Assembly: GCA_963277665.1 (NCBI GenBank)
Contig: OY728122.1
Coordinates: 1,542,454,868-1,542,518,867 of the forward strand
Source of the DNA: Viscum album
Taxonomy: Eukaryota > Streptophyta > Magnoliopsida > Santalales > Viscaceae
DNA: 64,000 bases
Direction: 5' to 3'
Shown here: piece by piece, positions 12,701-24,431 of the stretch
Position numbering within the stretch: the first letter of the stretch is position 1
How the letters are laid out: every line of letters begins with the position of its first letter
Translations under genes and position numbers: made by a program
Notes under the pieces: generated by a model
What the model saw: the letters and a program-made list of their open reading frames with translations, nothing else
The model's database searches: none
Told to the model about the DNA's origin: nothing

Positions 12701-12800
12701 GGGCACATCGGGCCTTGGAATCACGCGTCGTTAATTTTCGAAGACATGTAATATTTCCATATAATTAAAAAAATTACATGGAAAATTCAGGGCCTTTACA
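9778..12800 (-). repeat. Right (5') LTR of element 1
   Basis: It begins TGTCATGACCCG and ends GGCCTTTACA, so termini are TG...CA, 3,023 bp. Its last 1.4 kb aligns with 1-1451. Short ORFs inside (for example 11430-11906 and the overlapping minus-strand ORF) come from GC-rich LTR sequence and are not genes. The next base, 12801, is satellite DNA. Confidence 0.93.
10445..10850. repeat. Two minisatellite tracts in the right LTR of element 1
   Basis: From about 10445 to 10560 the motif 'accacaaaggtaa' and variants recurs roughly every 20-22 bp. From about 10670 to 10850 a second unit, 'gatctgaagatgacccaca' and variants, recurs about every 25-30 bp. Neither unit is shared with the arrays in the solo LTR or element 2, although all lie in a comparable part of the LTR. 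Confidence 0.75.
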
Positions 12801-15080
12801 CACCATGAATTGGATTGAAGTTTGGATAATTTCTACACATCTTAAATGACTTATGTATCATTTTAATAAATTATCAAAAAAATTAAAATACATTTTATTA
12901 GTTTTGATTATGTCACTTGTCTTTTTTTTATGAAATTTTAATTTTAAACTGGAAATGAGCACTTTCACTCATACAGATCACATCGTGTAGCATTTCAATG
13001 TGATACCAATTCATACATGTTAAAAATTACTTATCAACATATATCCTAAACAATTAGAAAAATATGAGTGTGTTTTTTCTGTTTTTAGTGATTGACACTT
13101 TTTGAACTAAAATGTTGATTTTAAACTTATAACAGACACATTGAGTCATGTTAGGAATATCATGTATCGGATTGAGGTATGTTTGATTCCTATACATCAA
13201 AAATGACTTATGGATCATTTTTTAAATTATAAAAACAATACAAATATTTTTTCTCATTTTTGAGTAGGTCATTTGACCTTTTCAATAAAATTGATGTCAA
13301 TTTTAAGTAAAAAACACAGTTTGAGTCATACCTATCACACCATACATAGGATTGAGGTTCAGATGATTCATAAAATATAAAATGACTTATGTATCATTTT
13401 ACTAAAGTATCAAAACAATCAAAATCTTTTTTCTCAGTTTTGAGTACGTCACTTGTCTTTTTTACAAAATTTTCATTTTAAACTGGAAACCCATACTTTG
13501 ACTCATACAAATCACATAGTGTATTGGTTTGATGGGATACCAATTACAACATTTCACAATTGAATTATTAATTCATTAATAAATTATCAAGAAAATCTTG
13601 GTGTGTTTTCTCCGTTTTTAATAAGGGGTACTTTTTGAACTAAAACGTCGATTTAAACTGATAACGGACACATTGAGTCATACTGGGAACATCATGTATC
13701 ATATTGATTTTCAGTTGATTTCTACATTTCAAAAATTACTTATGGATCATTTTTATAAATTATAAAAACAATATGAATTCATTTTCTCAATTTTGAGTAG
13801 GTTATTTTTCTTTTTTACTAAAATTGATGTCAATTTTAAATAAAAAGACTCACTTTGAAACATACCGGTCACACCGTGCGTCAGATTGAGGTGTGGATGA
13901 TTCCTACACATCTAAAATTACTTATATATCATTTTAAAAAATTATCTAAATAATACAAATCTGTTTTATTAGTTTTGAGTATGTATCTTTTCATTTTTAC
14001 TAAATTTTCATTTTAAACTAGAAACATGCACTTTGACTCATACCAATCACATCGTGTGTTAGTTCGATATGAGACTGAATACTACCAATCACAAATGAAT
14101 TATTCATTAATTTATTAAATTTACAAGAAAATTTGAGAGTGTTTTCTTGAATTTCAATGAGTGAATCTTCTTAAACTAAAATGTCAATTTTAAATTGATA
14201 ACAGACACATCCAGTCATACAGGGCACTTTGTGTATCATATTGATGTGAAGTTGATTGCTACATGTAAAAAATAACGTATGGAACATTTTAATAAATTAT
14301 CAAAACAATATTAATTTATTTTATTGGTTTTGAGAAGGCAATTGTTTCTTTTTACAAAAATTGATGTCAATTTCAAATAAAAAGATGCACTTTGAGTCAT
14401 ACAGGTCACACTGTGTGTTGGATTGAGGTGAGGATGACTACTACATGTCTCAAATGACTTATGGATTTTTTTCCTAAAGTATAAAATCAATATAAATGAT
14501 TTTCTCAGTTTTGAGTTAGTCAATTTTCTTTTTTACTAAATTTTCATTTTAAACTGGAAACATGAACTTTGACTCATACCGATCACATCGTGCATTAGTT
14601 AGACATGAGACTAATTCCTAAAAATCATAAATTAATTATCAATCAATATCATAAATTATTAAGAAAATATGAGGGTGTTTTATTGGTTTTCATTGAGTGT
14701 AATGTTTTGAACTAAATTGTCAATTCTAAACTGATAAGGGAAAAATCGAGTCATGGAGGGCACATCATGTATCATATTGAGGAGTGGCTGATTCTGACAC
14801 ATAAAAAATGACTTATAGAATGTTTTATTAAAGTATCATAATAATAAAAACATTTTTTATTGGTTTTGAGTATTTTATTTTTCTTTCTTACTATAATTAA
14901 TTCCAATTTAAAATAAAAATAAGCACTTGGAGTCATACCGGTCACAACCTATGTTGCGATGAGGTGCCGCTAATTTCTACACATCGCAAATTCTCAAAAA
15001 TATTCTAAATATCATTTTTACCATGATTTACCTTGTATTTATTAGTTGAACTGGAAATATTTCATATTGACTCAAAGTTA
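12801..15080 (+). repeat. Tandem satellite with three-monomer higher-order repeat (~535 bp)
   Basis: A motif like ACTTTGACTCATAC recurs all along this AT-rich tract. Type A starts at 12961, 13495, 14030 and 14566. Type B (ACATTGAGTCAT-like) starts at 13138, 13670, 14207 and 14743. Type C (ACTTTGAGTCATAC-like) starts at 13319, 13852, 14389 and 14925. Spacings are 176-181 bp between neighbours and 532-537 bp between like types. Each type has its own diagnostic text (A 'attttaaactggaaac', B 'aactaaaatgtc', C 'attgatgtcaattttaaat'). The array begins mid-monomer at the LTR edge and fades out near 15080. Monomer size is that of many plant centromeric or heterochromatic satellites; a centromeric role is not shown. 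Confidence 0.92.
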
Positions 15081-18000
15081 TTAGCCAAAAAATGTTTCTT
15101 GTTGTTTACAAAAAAAAGAGTAGAGGAAGCTCATTTTCCAATTATATCATGAGAATCCACCACAATGGGAACATGAACTTCCTCTATGCTTTTGACTTGA
15201 AATGATGAGAAAGGTTTTTCAAATAATAACAATAAATCAATATGTAGTGTTTTCAGTTTAACAAAGAAATGCAGTAACAATTAAAATCATGGTAACATTG
15301 GAAGAAAAAAAAACATTTCATCTCTTTTGTGCCTTGTTATAGATAATTGAAAGAAAAATATCAATTTCTGAAAGATATGTAAAAAAACTAAATAAGTATT
15401 AGAAAAAAGTGATAAGGAAATTAACGTACAAATAATAGATAAAATGATGACAAAATTAATTAAATAAGTAGTAGTAATTCATCTTTTCCTAATGGTTGTA
15501 TGTATTCTTAAAGCATTTCCTTATTTCCATTATCTCAATTGCAGGCTCGAAGTCCAATATCTCATGAGCATGAGCAGCTTCAAACAAACCACCCCAACTT
15601 GAACAAAAGAACACACCTATATAGATTATTTTTTACTAAACATATAAAATAACCTCTTTAATGAAATTTTTGTGCGTCCATCCTACATTTTTATGAATTT
15701 AATTTAATGAAATTTATAATCATGATAAACACGACATTTAATATACAAAATTTTATATATTAGAAAATGTTTTTGTGTAAAAATGATATTTTTAATATTA
15801 TTTTAACTTAATATTATAATGAATTCATTACTAATAAAATGTGTGTTAATATAATCATATATGTTTGTAAACAAAATTCTTGTGTAATTATTTTAAATAG
15901 ATCAATCTAATTTATTGGTTAAATGTTGCAAAACATTAATAAAAAAATTCATAGAAAATAATATTTTTATCATTATCATGGTCGTCAACATTAATCTTAG
16001 TAATCATACATATATTTGAAAAAATAAAATATAATTATTACAATATATGATAATATTTATCTAAAATAAAATTTATATTTTGTGGATATAATTTCAACAG
16101 GTGATGAAAAAATTTTAATTTAATTGATTAAATTTTAATTTTAATTATAATATTACATATGTTTAAAAAATTATATATAAGTGTTTTATAAATACAACAA
16201 ATAATATTTTTGATTTATTATATATATATTTTTATAGTATAAAAAGGATTCAAAAAATTTTAATCCACTCTTCCAATATATTAACTAGTATTCCTGCCCA
16301 CCCCCATGCAATCACACGGGATTGGATTTTTCTTTATTTTTAAACATAATTTGTTTAGTGTGATTTAAAAAAATTAAAATAATAAATAGTAAACACATAA
16401 TGAAACCATGAGATTAAAAGAATAAATAGTGAACATGGAAGGAAACTATTAGATGAGGGAGTGAAAAATCCACAGTGAGTATATCTATTCATTTCCAAAG
16501 ATAAGAAAAACATGAAACCATATTTTAGCATGTATGAAAGGGAATTAAAATTAATTACTTCAATGAAACAAATCAAGAATAAATTAATTTCAAGGATTTT
16601 AAAAGAATACCAAAAGTATCTTATTGGCATTAACTATAAAGACTTCAACTACAATTTCATTTGAACGTGAAAATACTTACACCTAAATTTCAAGCACCTC
16701 AGTGAAGTAATAATAATAACTCACAAAAATCCTCCTAAAACATTCATTTTGTTTTCAAATTTATTTATACTTTTAATTGTAAAATAGAAAAGATAAATCC
16801 TTGTGTCTTTCCAGACCCTGTCTCTACAGCGCCAACATCCTATGTCTCAATCAAAAAAATATCAAACAAAACCAATTGTTACTCATAAATTAATATTTTA
16901 AATCACTGTAAAATTTCAAAAGTAAATATACAATGAATTATATAATGAGATATATTGTTATAGTAATTAAAATATTGATTTATTAATGGTTCAAATGAAA
17001 ATTATAATAAATTTTTTTATAACTAAGCAACGTTATAATTATGTTATTTTGAAGTTTTATATTACTTTAAAATATTTTCATCCTGATGTAAAGTGATTAC
17101 ATTGTTAAATTAAAAATATATGTCATTTTTTACTGGACATGGTTGAATTAGAAAAAACAAGAACTCAAATTGTAAAATAATTACTCCACGACATGATCAC
17201 GGAGTAATTTTCAACTTATAATTTTCAAATTCAAATATCATTTAAATATCTAGAGGAAGTATAATTGAATCTCAATTATGTAATTACATCTTTATGAGAA
17301 ACTATGAAATTTGGGACTGATAAGTAGAAATAGTTATAACTATGAAATACAAAGCACAAACCACCTCGGGGGACCAAAAATATTATCAAAGGGGCATTTT
17401 TGATGATACAAATGGTAACTTGTTTTAATTTAGGAGGGGAGAATAAAATAAATAATTACATAAAATGATGTTTCAAAAAGGATAAATGATTATTATTTGG
17501 AGAATATATGACTTATTATACAGAATTTTAATCAAATAGGCATGATGATAATTTTTACTAAGTCATGAGTTTCTTAACTGGATGGCTTTCATCTTGCATT
17601 ATCATATAAATGATGTGAATCCAAGTTACATTGTTGGCTAACCTCATTTGTTTTTTATATGAATCATTTTATTGTTCAACATATTTTTTTTAATAATCTC
17701 TCATGGAAAAACCTCATAATCCAGAAATAAACTACAGAGCGATTATAAAAAATTATATTAATCATAAATTTAGAAATCCTAAAGTAAAATATAGAGTGAT
17801 TATGCAATAAATAAATCCTAAAGGACAATCATATGACTTCAATAAACATTCACCAAATAGAAGAAAATGCATTGTACTAATTTTTTAATAAAAATATAGA
17901 GTGATTCTGTAATAATGATAATGGGATCAAACTATAATAAATAAATCATAAAGCATTTATTATCAAATGAAAATTTTCAACTTCATAATAGAATTTAAGA

Positions 18001-18179
18001 TATAGAGTTATTAAAAAAATATTAATTAATATATATGGAAAATTCAATAAATATTCGTGGAATAAATTTTCATAATTGATAAAGTATAATATAATTCTCT
18101 GTATACAAAAAAATCAAAACATTAGAGAGAAATTATAAGAAAATAACTCATTTGAGAAATAATAGATTGTGGGTGACTA
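15081..18179. other. AT-rich noncoding stretch, no gene recognised
   Basis: Strongly AT-rich, with long A and T runs and stops in all frames. The ORF at 16355-16630 (minus) has low-complexity hydrophobic content and no recognisable domain. I see no RNA gene or transposon coding region. A weak tandem repeat at 17736-18010 is listed separately. Confidence 0.6.
17736..18010 (+). repeat. Weak tandem repeat around 'atagagtgatt'
   Basis: Variants of ATAGAGTGATTATG followed by 'aataaataaatcctaaa' occur near 17736, 17787, 17894 and 17999, spaced about 51, 107 and 105 bp. Copies are diverged. This could be subterminal repeat sequence of a DNA transposon, but no ends are proven. Confidence 0.4.
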
Positions 18180-18605
18180 TAGGGAGGAGGATGAAACCAT
18201 TAAGGTGGGGTATATGTTGCCTTTGAGGTGGGGATTTGACATGGGGAGTGGGAGGTCATAGGGGGTCACCATCACCACCAAGGAGGAGGACTGAGATAGG
18301 GATAGGGAGGTCTAAGGGGGGTCGCGTCACCAGTGAGCTAGATAGAGTGGAGGTCAGAAGGGGGAGGGTAGCGGGGGTTCAGGTCGTGGGTGTTTCAGGC
18401 ATCGCAGGTCATGGGTCACAGGTCGCAGGCTTGGGGTTGTGTTCAGGGAGTCAATGTTAGGGAGAGGAGAGGAGTAGGGGTTGTGGAAGGGGTTTATAGG
18501 CTTAGGGACTCCATCAGAGAGATGATAGGAGGAGGTCGTGGGAGGTATGGTGGGGGAAGGGGTCATGGTCACACAGAGGGAGCAGGGGAGGGGGAGGTAT
18601 TATAG
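18180..18605 (+). other. G-rich purine tract (low complexity)
   Basis: About 420 bp of GGGAGG, GGGGTC and AGGAGG-type sequence on the plus strand, embedded in AT-rich DNA. Overlapping ORFs on both strands (18236-18605) are composition artefacts. Repeated G runs could form quadruplex or triplex structures; this is inference. Confidence 0.6.
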
Positions 18606-18609
18606 TTTT

Positions 18610-18779
18610 TTTAAAATTCTTAGTGGAAGTTTAATTTAAACTTCTTATAATTGAAAACATAAAAAAAATTGTTGCTGTTTTATGAAACCTATGCTATATT
18701 TTTTTACAGGATTTATTTCATGGTGGTTACTAGAACTACAATGAATAAACTATCGCTAACCATCTATTTTATTATAGTG
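18610..18779. mobile_element. Possible CACTA-type transposon terminus
   Basis: The tract ends TATTATAGTG at 18779; its reverse complement starts CACTATAATAAAATAG and continues with 'ggttagcgatag'. CACTA transposons start CACTA and often have TTAGCGAC-like subterminal motifs. No matching left end or transposase was found, so this is tentative. Confidence 0.3.
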
Positions 18780-18789
18780 TGTGAAGGAT

Positions 18790-20040
18790 CATATATGTAC
18801 TTTCTCATGAGAAATACATGGAACACATCTCGAACTTAAGAGAGATTTTTTGGAATCACCAAATGATAATATACCATCCTAATTCAATCAAGAATTTCTA
18901 AGGGATAAATATATCTATGCCTTAATTTTTCCTTCTTTATAAACATAATAACCAACTTCCAATGAGATATTCTTAAGATTAACTTGTCACCAAATTTGAA
19001 CTCAAGATATCACCAATGATTATCAGCATAACTTTTATGTCATATTTTTATTACCCTTATGTGTTTCTAAATGGTTCTAACCTTCTTTACCAATTCTATA
19101 GTAAGCTCAAGTCCTAGAAGATTTATTTTTGAAAATATATCCCAAGACATTTGAGTTCTATACTTCTTCACATAGGTGGATTAAAAATGATCCCTCTTAA
19201 TGCTTGATTGAAATATATTTTTGTAATAAAATTCCAAAAAAGAAATGTTTTGATCCTGAAAACCTTTGAATCACATAGAGAGAGATTTAAAAATGTCTTC
19301 TAAGGTTTTAGTAGTCCTCTCAAACTAACCATATATATGAGGATGATAAGAACTGATGAAACTTAGCTCTGTATTTGCAGCCTATTAAAGAACTCATCAG
19401 AACATTGAGGTAAACCGCAATTCCCGATTAGATATAATAGAATGTGGTACTCCATAAAATATTACCACTTCTTTCATGTATAACCAAAAAATATTATCAA
19501 TATAGAAATAATCTTTAATGGAAACGAATTATGCTAACTTCATATAGTGGTAAAAAATAACCCATATAGAATTATTCCATTTAGATATTTTGGGGAGTCC
19601 AATGAAAAAATCCATTGTGATTTTTTCCCATTTCCATTCTAGTATGGGTATGTAACATACCCTTATACTTTTTTCTCTTGACCTCAACTTACTAGTATAC
19701 CAAGAACAGAGAAAAAAACTCTACATTTATCTCTCTTCATATTATCACACTACAAATACTCTTTCAAATAGATATACATATTTGTACTTCCAAGGTGAAT
19801 AAAAAATAGAGAACTATGAGATTTATCCAATTGATCCTTTATCAAATCAGGTTTTTTTTGGTCTGAAAAATGATTCCTGAACTTTATCATTCAATCACAA
19901 TCATGGTTGAACTCGGGAACATTTTCTATCTTCCTTTGTAGTTCCAGATATTCCATCTGAATAACATGGTGTGTTTGAACTGGAAGAATAGATAAAAATA
20001 ATAATGTTCCACATGTGTCGTGATCCTTAATTTTTCTTTT
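18790..20040 (-). pseudogene. Remnant of a gypsy integrase, heavily decayed
   Basis: On the minus strand, 19530-19660 reads as a core start of the type 'WKWEKITMDFFIGLPK', containing the first catalytic Asp region of gypsy integrases. Around 18975-19030 it reads as the 'YAD...LEF..GD' segment in the C-terminal part. Counterparts of the middle of the core lie at 19310-19460. No open frame longer than a few dozen codons remains, and no LTR was found. It differs from elements 1-4 and is probably another gypsy lineage. Confidence 0.6.
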
Positions 20041-21609
20041 CAGTCCCTTGAATCTTTAGGTGGCAGTGAATATCACTATACCTCTTCTATGTGGTGTTGG
20101 TTCTTCCTTGGGTTATTTATGGGATAGATCCTTTAAATATGACCTCATAGGTCTACCAGATCCTTCTATCAAGTGTTTCATTCCCAACAACCTTCTCATT
20201 CAGTAGGAACCCAGATGCTCGTATTGGGTTGAGGGTTTCCCTGTAATGGATTTTTCAGAGTCATATCATGATGTGGTGTCATAATTTATTTTCCTTTTGT
20301 TTGTATCAAGATTCATTCACGACAAACCTTCTTTGGAATTATTTAGGATGTTAACTAATTCTTAAGGTCTTGGGAAACCAGTGGTTGTTTTTTTCTCTCC
20401 ATAAATGATTTCTATATTTATGTATTCGGTATAGAAGACTTCTTTAAGGTGTGTTAGATAGAGGAATGTTGTTGTGGTTCTTGGTGCCTCACTCTTTCTC
20501 AATGGTCTTGGGATACTCATTTTGGGAAATATTCATGTAGGTTGGTGGTTTGTATTCGGTTACCCAACCCCTCTCTCTCTCTACATAACCCTTCAATATT
20601 TTAGTCAGTTGGAAATGATTTGGGGATTTTTATATGAGTGGGTGAGAATACTCAATTTATCTAATCCACATCATGTCCTTGAATCTATTTGAAACTAGAT
20701 TTAGAATTTGGAGATTCAATATTTTGTTTTTATCAGGGCTAGTGAAGGTTTCTTATGGTGTGAATGATTGTTTTATCCGAAACATACTCAGTTATTTATG
20801 TAGTGTTTATTCAAGGGAAACTCTGTGGAAGTGTGAAGAAAGTGTCGTATGGGTTTCAACGTTGATAACTTGGTGGTGGGTTCTTCTTCTCCACTCTACC
20901 CAAGTCATTCTCCTGGCTCTATGGTTGTATTCCTTGAGGAAAAAGGAATGAAGATGTCAAAATTGTTTCCTTCAACCATAGGCACCGCTCTAGTCAATGA
21001 TAGAGTGGCCTTTCCTACAGTTATTTTTTTAAATTTGGATGGTGTGGCACATGTGTGTATCACTCACTCAGACATTTCACTTGTTTCTAAGGTTTTTGGT
21101 CATGTCCCATATTTTTTGCATGTTGGTTTAGATTTAAGGATTTATGATGTTCCCATTAAATATTCACATGATTTCATTCTCCCTCATTATCTTTTTCAGT
21201 TGTCAATCCCTCGGTTTTCTATTCACCATTTGATCACTAGAAACTCTTTGAGGTGGTTGGGGGACACTAGCAACAAGTCTATACTAAAATGAGTTTTAGA
21301 GGATATTCACACATCCAGAATCTCACCAGAGAGGATTCTTATTGTATCATTTTTCCCATATGTGGTTCCTTTGACATCTCATCCCATGTTGACCATCTCA
21401 TCTAATATGTTTTTGTTGATTGTGGAGATAGAAGACCTATAAATTGAGAAAGTTTCCTCAGGTGTGAATAATGGGGTATGTGTGGTTGATGGTTCTTCCA
21501 TGATTGAAATTTGGTGTGTTACAAGATCTAGGTTGAGGTTGTATTCTTCTTTAGGTTCAGCTTTGAAAATAGGTATTTCAAGCTGCAAGGTCATATCCTG
21601 TATTGTCTG
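20041..21609. other. Unidentified sequence upstream of the LINE endonuclease
   Basis: Short plus-strand ORFs at 20474-20692, 20673-20951 and 20849-21292 (147 codons) contain no domain I recognise. Position and strand would allow a decayed LINE ORF1, but no CCHC knuckle or RNA-binding motif is visible. The region is less AT-rich than its left neighbour, consistent with old coding sequence. Confidence 0.4.
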
Positions 21610-22560
21610 ATGATTACTATTATCATATGGAATGATAGAGGCTTGGGGGATTTCATTAAGTGCACTTCAATGGAGGCTCTTTGGATTCATGTTTCCATTA
21701 TAGTTATTTTTTATCCCAAAAAATACATGAATAATATTAATTTCTTTTCTAATAATATAGGATTTTTTGATAGCATGCATGAAAGCACATGCAACAGGCA
21801 TATTTTTATTTTCTGGAAACATGTTATTTCATTGAATTACATGGAGGTATCTTTGTATTTTATCACAACCAAGATACTTGAAAGGGAAATGTGTTTTTAT
21901 TATCCTTAGTTTATGAAAGTTGTGAGGTTTTTGAGAGAAGTTTTCTATGGCAGAAACTTTATTTGTTTCATCCAAGGAACCATCCATTGCTTGTTGGTGG
22001 GGACACTGACATAGTGGAGGTGGATTCTGAAAAAAGAGGAGCTTCTAGATATTATTTAAATGTAATATTGGATTTCAAAGAGTTCATGGCCTCTACTATA
22101 TTTTTGGACATGGGTTTCTCAGGAATAAAATTTACATGGTGTAACAACCACAAAGGTTTTAGAAGGATTTTGAGTAGGATTAATCAATTTCTCTTTGATC
22201 TTAAAGGAGTATACACCTTTGCAATAGATTTTTTCACTCATCTTATTAGGTCTCTATCTAATCACTCCCCTATCCTAGTGACTCTCAAGAATGGGGAATC
22301 AAGAGTTAATCATTTTTTCTATTCAACCAACTTGCATCGGATGGATGGATTTATGTTGTTGGTTAAGGAATCATGGGAATGACCATAGAGGGATACTTCT
22401 TATTTTGGTCTCATTAAGTGAATTCAGAATTTGAGAAGGGAAATATAGTAGTGTCTCTCCCCCAAAACCGATGCCTAATCTAGAATAGAAGGAATAAATA
22501 ATGACATAGATAATTTTGAAAATATAATATTTAATGAATGGGATGACAACAAATTTGTCT
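21610..22560 (+). pseudogene. LINE (L1-type) endonuclease half, broken
   Basis: The first segment (21610-21909) starts 'MITIIIWNDRGLGDF', like the 'WNxRG' start of plant LINE ORF2. After a frameshift near 21900, the second (21891-22382) has 'PLLVGGDTDI', 'FLDMGFSGIKFTWCNN' and 'SLSNHSPIL', matching in order the GDFN, FTW and SDHxP motifs of APE-type endonucleases. The aspartate of SDH is replaced by Asn and the GDFN motif has changed. Coding similarity fades near 22560. The RT half expected next is missing here; a LINE RT on the same strand starts at 62690. Confidence 0.85.
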
Positions 22561-22880
22561 CACTGGTTAAAATTTATTTATTTTATTATGTAAATTAAAT
22601 TGAAAATTGTGACTAATATGAAATTTAGAATTGTAAAATGATTTAAAATGTGAATAAATTGGTCTATAATGAGACTTAAATAATGACTCTTGTTTGTCCT
22701 TTGTTAACCTATAACTGGATGAGGGATGCTTAAGGGTATTAATGGTGCCTTGGTTTTTACTATGTGGTGGTGTTTGGGGGAATGGCTTATTTTGTTTTAT
22801 TATTAATCCCTATTATAAAAATGTGTTAATGTTGTTAAATATTTTCTGAGACTTGTGTTTTATATTTTAGAGACATGCCT
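22561..22880. other. Unidentified 320-bp stretch between LINE and element 3
   Basis: AT-rich, no coding similarity seen. It may hold the junction where the nested elements entered the LINE, or decayed 5' sequence of element 3. I found no LTR start or primer site here. Confidence 0.45.
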
Positions 22881-22929
22881 CTGTGATGATGCTTGTTGAG
22901 AGGAGGAAATGAGTATACAGCTAAAAATG

Positions 22930-24420
22930 ATCCACCAGGATGTGTATCCTGATGACTTATCAGTTCTTCCACCTAAGAGAGATGTGTAATTTACAATTGA
23001 TCTCATTCCTGGGGTTGATCTATTTTCTATTCCACCATATAAAATGGCACCAATAAAGATTAAAGATCTTAAGACTCAACTGGAAGAGTTAATGGAGAAG
23101 GGTTTTATCAATCTGAGTGTGTCCCCTTGGGGTTCTCCAGTTTTATTTTCTAAGAAGGCTGATGGGACTCTATGGTTATGTGTCGATTACTAGAAGTTGA
23201 ACTAGAAGACTAGGAAGAACCCATATCTTATTCCAAATAATGATGATCTATTTGTCCAGTTGATAGGATATTTCATTTTCTCCAAGATCAACTTGAGATC
23301 AGGGTGCCATCAGTTGAGATTTCGACCTTCTAACATACTTTGGACTACTTTCAGATTCAGGTACAGAATTTATGAGTTTTTTGTAATATTTTTCAGGATA
23401 ATGATTTCTCCCATAGTTTTTATCACCTTGATGAATGAAATATTCCACCCGTACCTCAATCAGTTAGTGGTACTGTTTGTGGATGACATCTTGGTGTAAT
23501 CCAAGACTCATGACGATCTTTACCAATATCTTAACATCATCCTAAGTACAATGGGATACAATTTACTATATGATAATTTATCTAAAATTAAATTATATAT
23601 TGATTATATACACATATTAGGTCACATCATCTCATAGGATGGTGTGTCAGTAGACCTAGAGAAGGTGTATGGAGATGTTTCCTTTTAAAAATATAAAAAT
23701 GTCTTTGATATCTGAAATTTTCTAGGATTAGTGGGTTATTATCATAGTTTCATCCAAATAAAATTCCATTTGGTTGAACCTCTTTTGAGGATTGACCAAG
23801 AAGGGGATGAAGTTTGAATGGATGGAAGTATGTGAAAATTCCTTCCAAGAGTTCAAAAAGTTCTTGACAACAGTACCAATATTGACCCTACCCAACCTAG
23901 GGGAGGAGTATATGGTGTTTTATGAGGATTCTAGGATAGGGCTTGGATCAATGTTGATTCATGGATATTTATTTGTGGTGTAAGGGTCTCGGTAGTTGAT
24001 GCCACATGAATGGAATCACCCTGCACATGACCTTGAGCTACCATAATTGGTTTATTCTTTGAATTGTTAGTGAAATTTTATTTTGGGAGATAAGTTTCTT
24101 TTGCATACTGATCACAATAGCTTAAATTATATCTTCTCACAGTGATATTTGAATCATTAACAATGTATATGGGAAGAGAATATGAATTATTTTGATTATT
24201 AATCTACTATATATTCCTAATAATGGAAATAATGTTGTTGATGATTTAAGTAGGAAAAATCAAACTCATGAAATTCAAGAATTTGGTGCTGAGTGGAAAA
24301 TGATTACTTTATTGGATGAGATGCATGTTGTGGTACTAGAATCCAAAGAGTAGATAAATCTCATATCAGTTTTAGCGGAGACTACACTTTTTAGAAATAT
24401 TAGAGATAGACAGTATGAGG
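22930..24420 (+). pseudogene. Reverse transcriptase and RNase H of element 3 (broken)
   Basis: RT N-terminus near 22935 reads 'DDLSVLPPKRDV' then a stop, followed by '[20 protein letters not shown]' and '[20 protein letters not shown]'. The palm motif FVDD is at 23476-23487, followed two codons later by TAA. A later segment (23792-23983) has 'NSFQEFKKFLTTVPILTLP' and the RNase H start 'VFYEDS', where Glu stands in place of the usual Asp-containing 'YxDAS'. The decay is much heavier than in element 2. Confidence 0.85.
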
Positions 24421-24431
24421 ATCTAGAATGT

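Larger units (their letters stand above)
1..12800 (-). mobile_element. Element 1: Ty3/gypsy chromovirus (Tekay/Del-like), decayed, left end outside window
   Basis: On the minus strand the order is right (5') LTR, primer site, gag, protease, RT, RNase H, integrase, chromodomain, polypurine tract and left (3') LTR. The left LTR is cut by the window start, so full length and TSD cannot be checked. A related 3.46-kb solo LTR lies between protease and RT. The surviving pol after that insertion (4421 to 1557) stays in one frame but has many stops; gag and protease lie in different frames. The C-terminal chromodomain, tRNA-iMet-type primer site and 3.0-kb LTRs place it in the Tekay/Del group by established family features. 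The element is not functional as it stands. Confidence 0.93.

Noticed and set aside
18236..18605. ORFs on both strands in the G-rich tract
   Set aside because: Low-complexity composition without a domain.
20474..21292. Three consecutive plus-strand ORFs as a possible host gene
   Set aside because: No recognisable domain, different frames, next to a decayed LINE; more likely old transposon sequence.
22561..22880. Intron-like end ('ttttatattttag') before element 3
   Set aside because: No exon with coding similarity on either side; AT-rich chance match.
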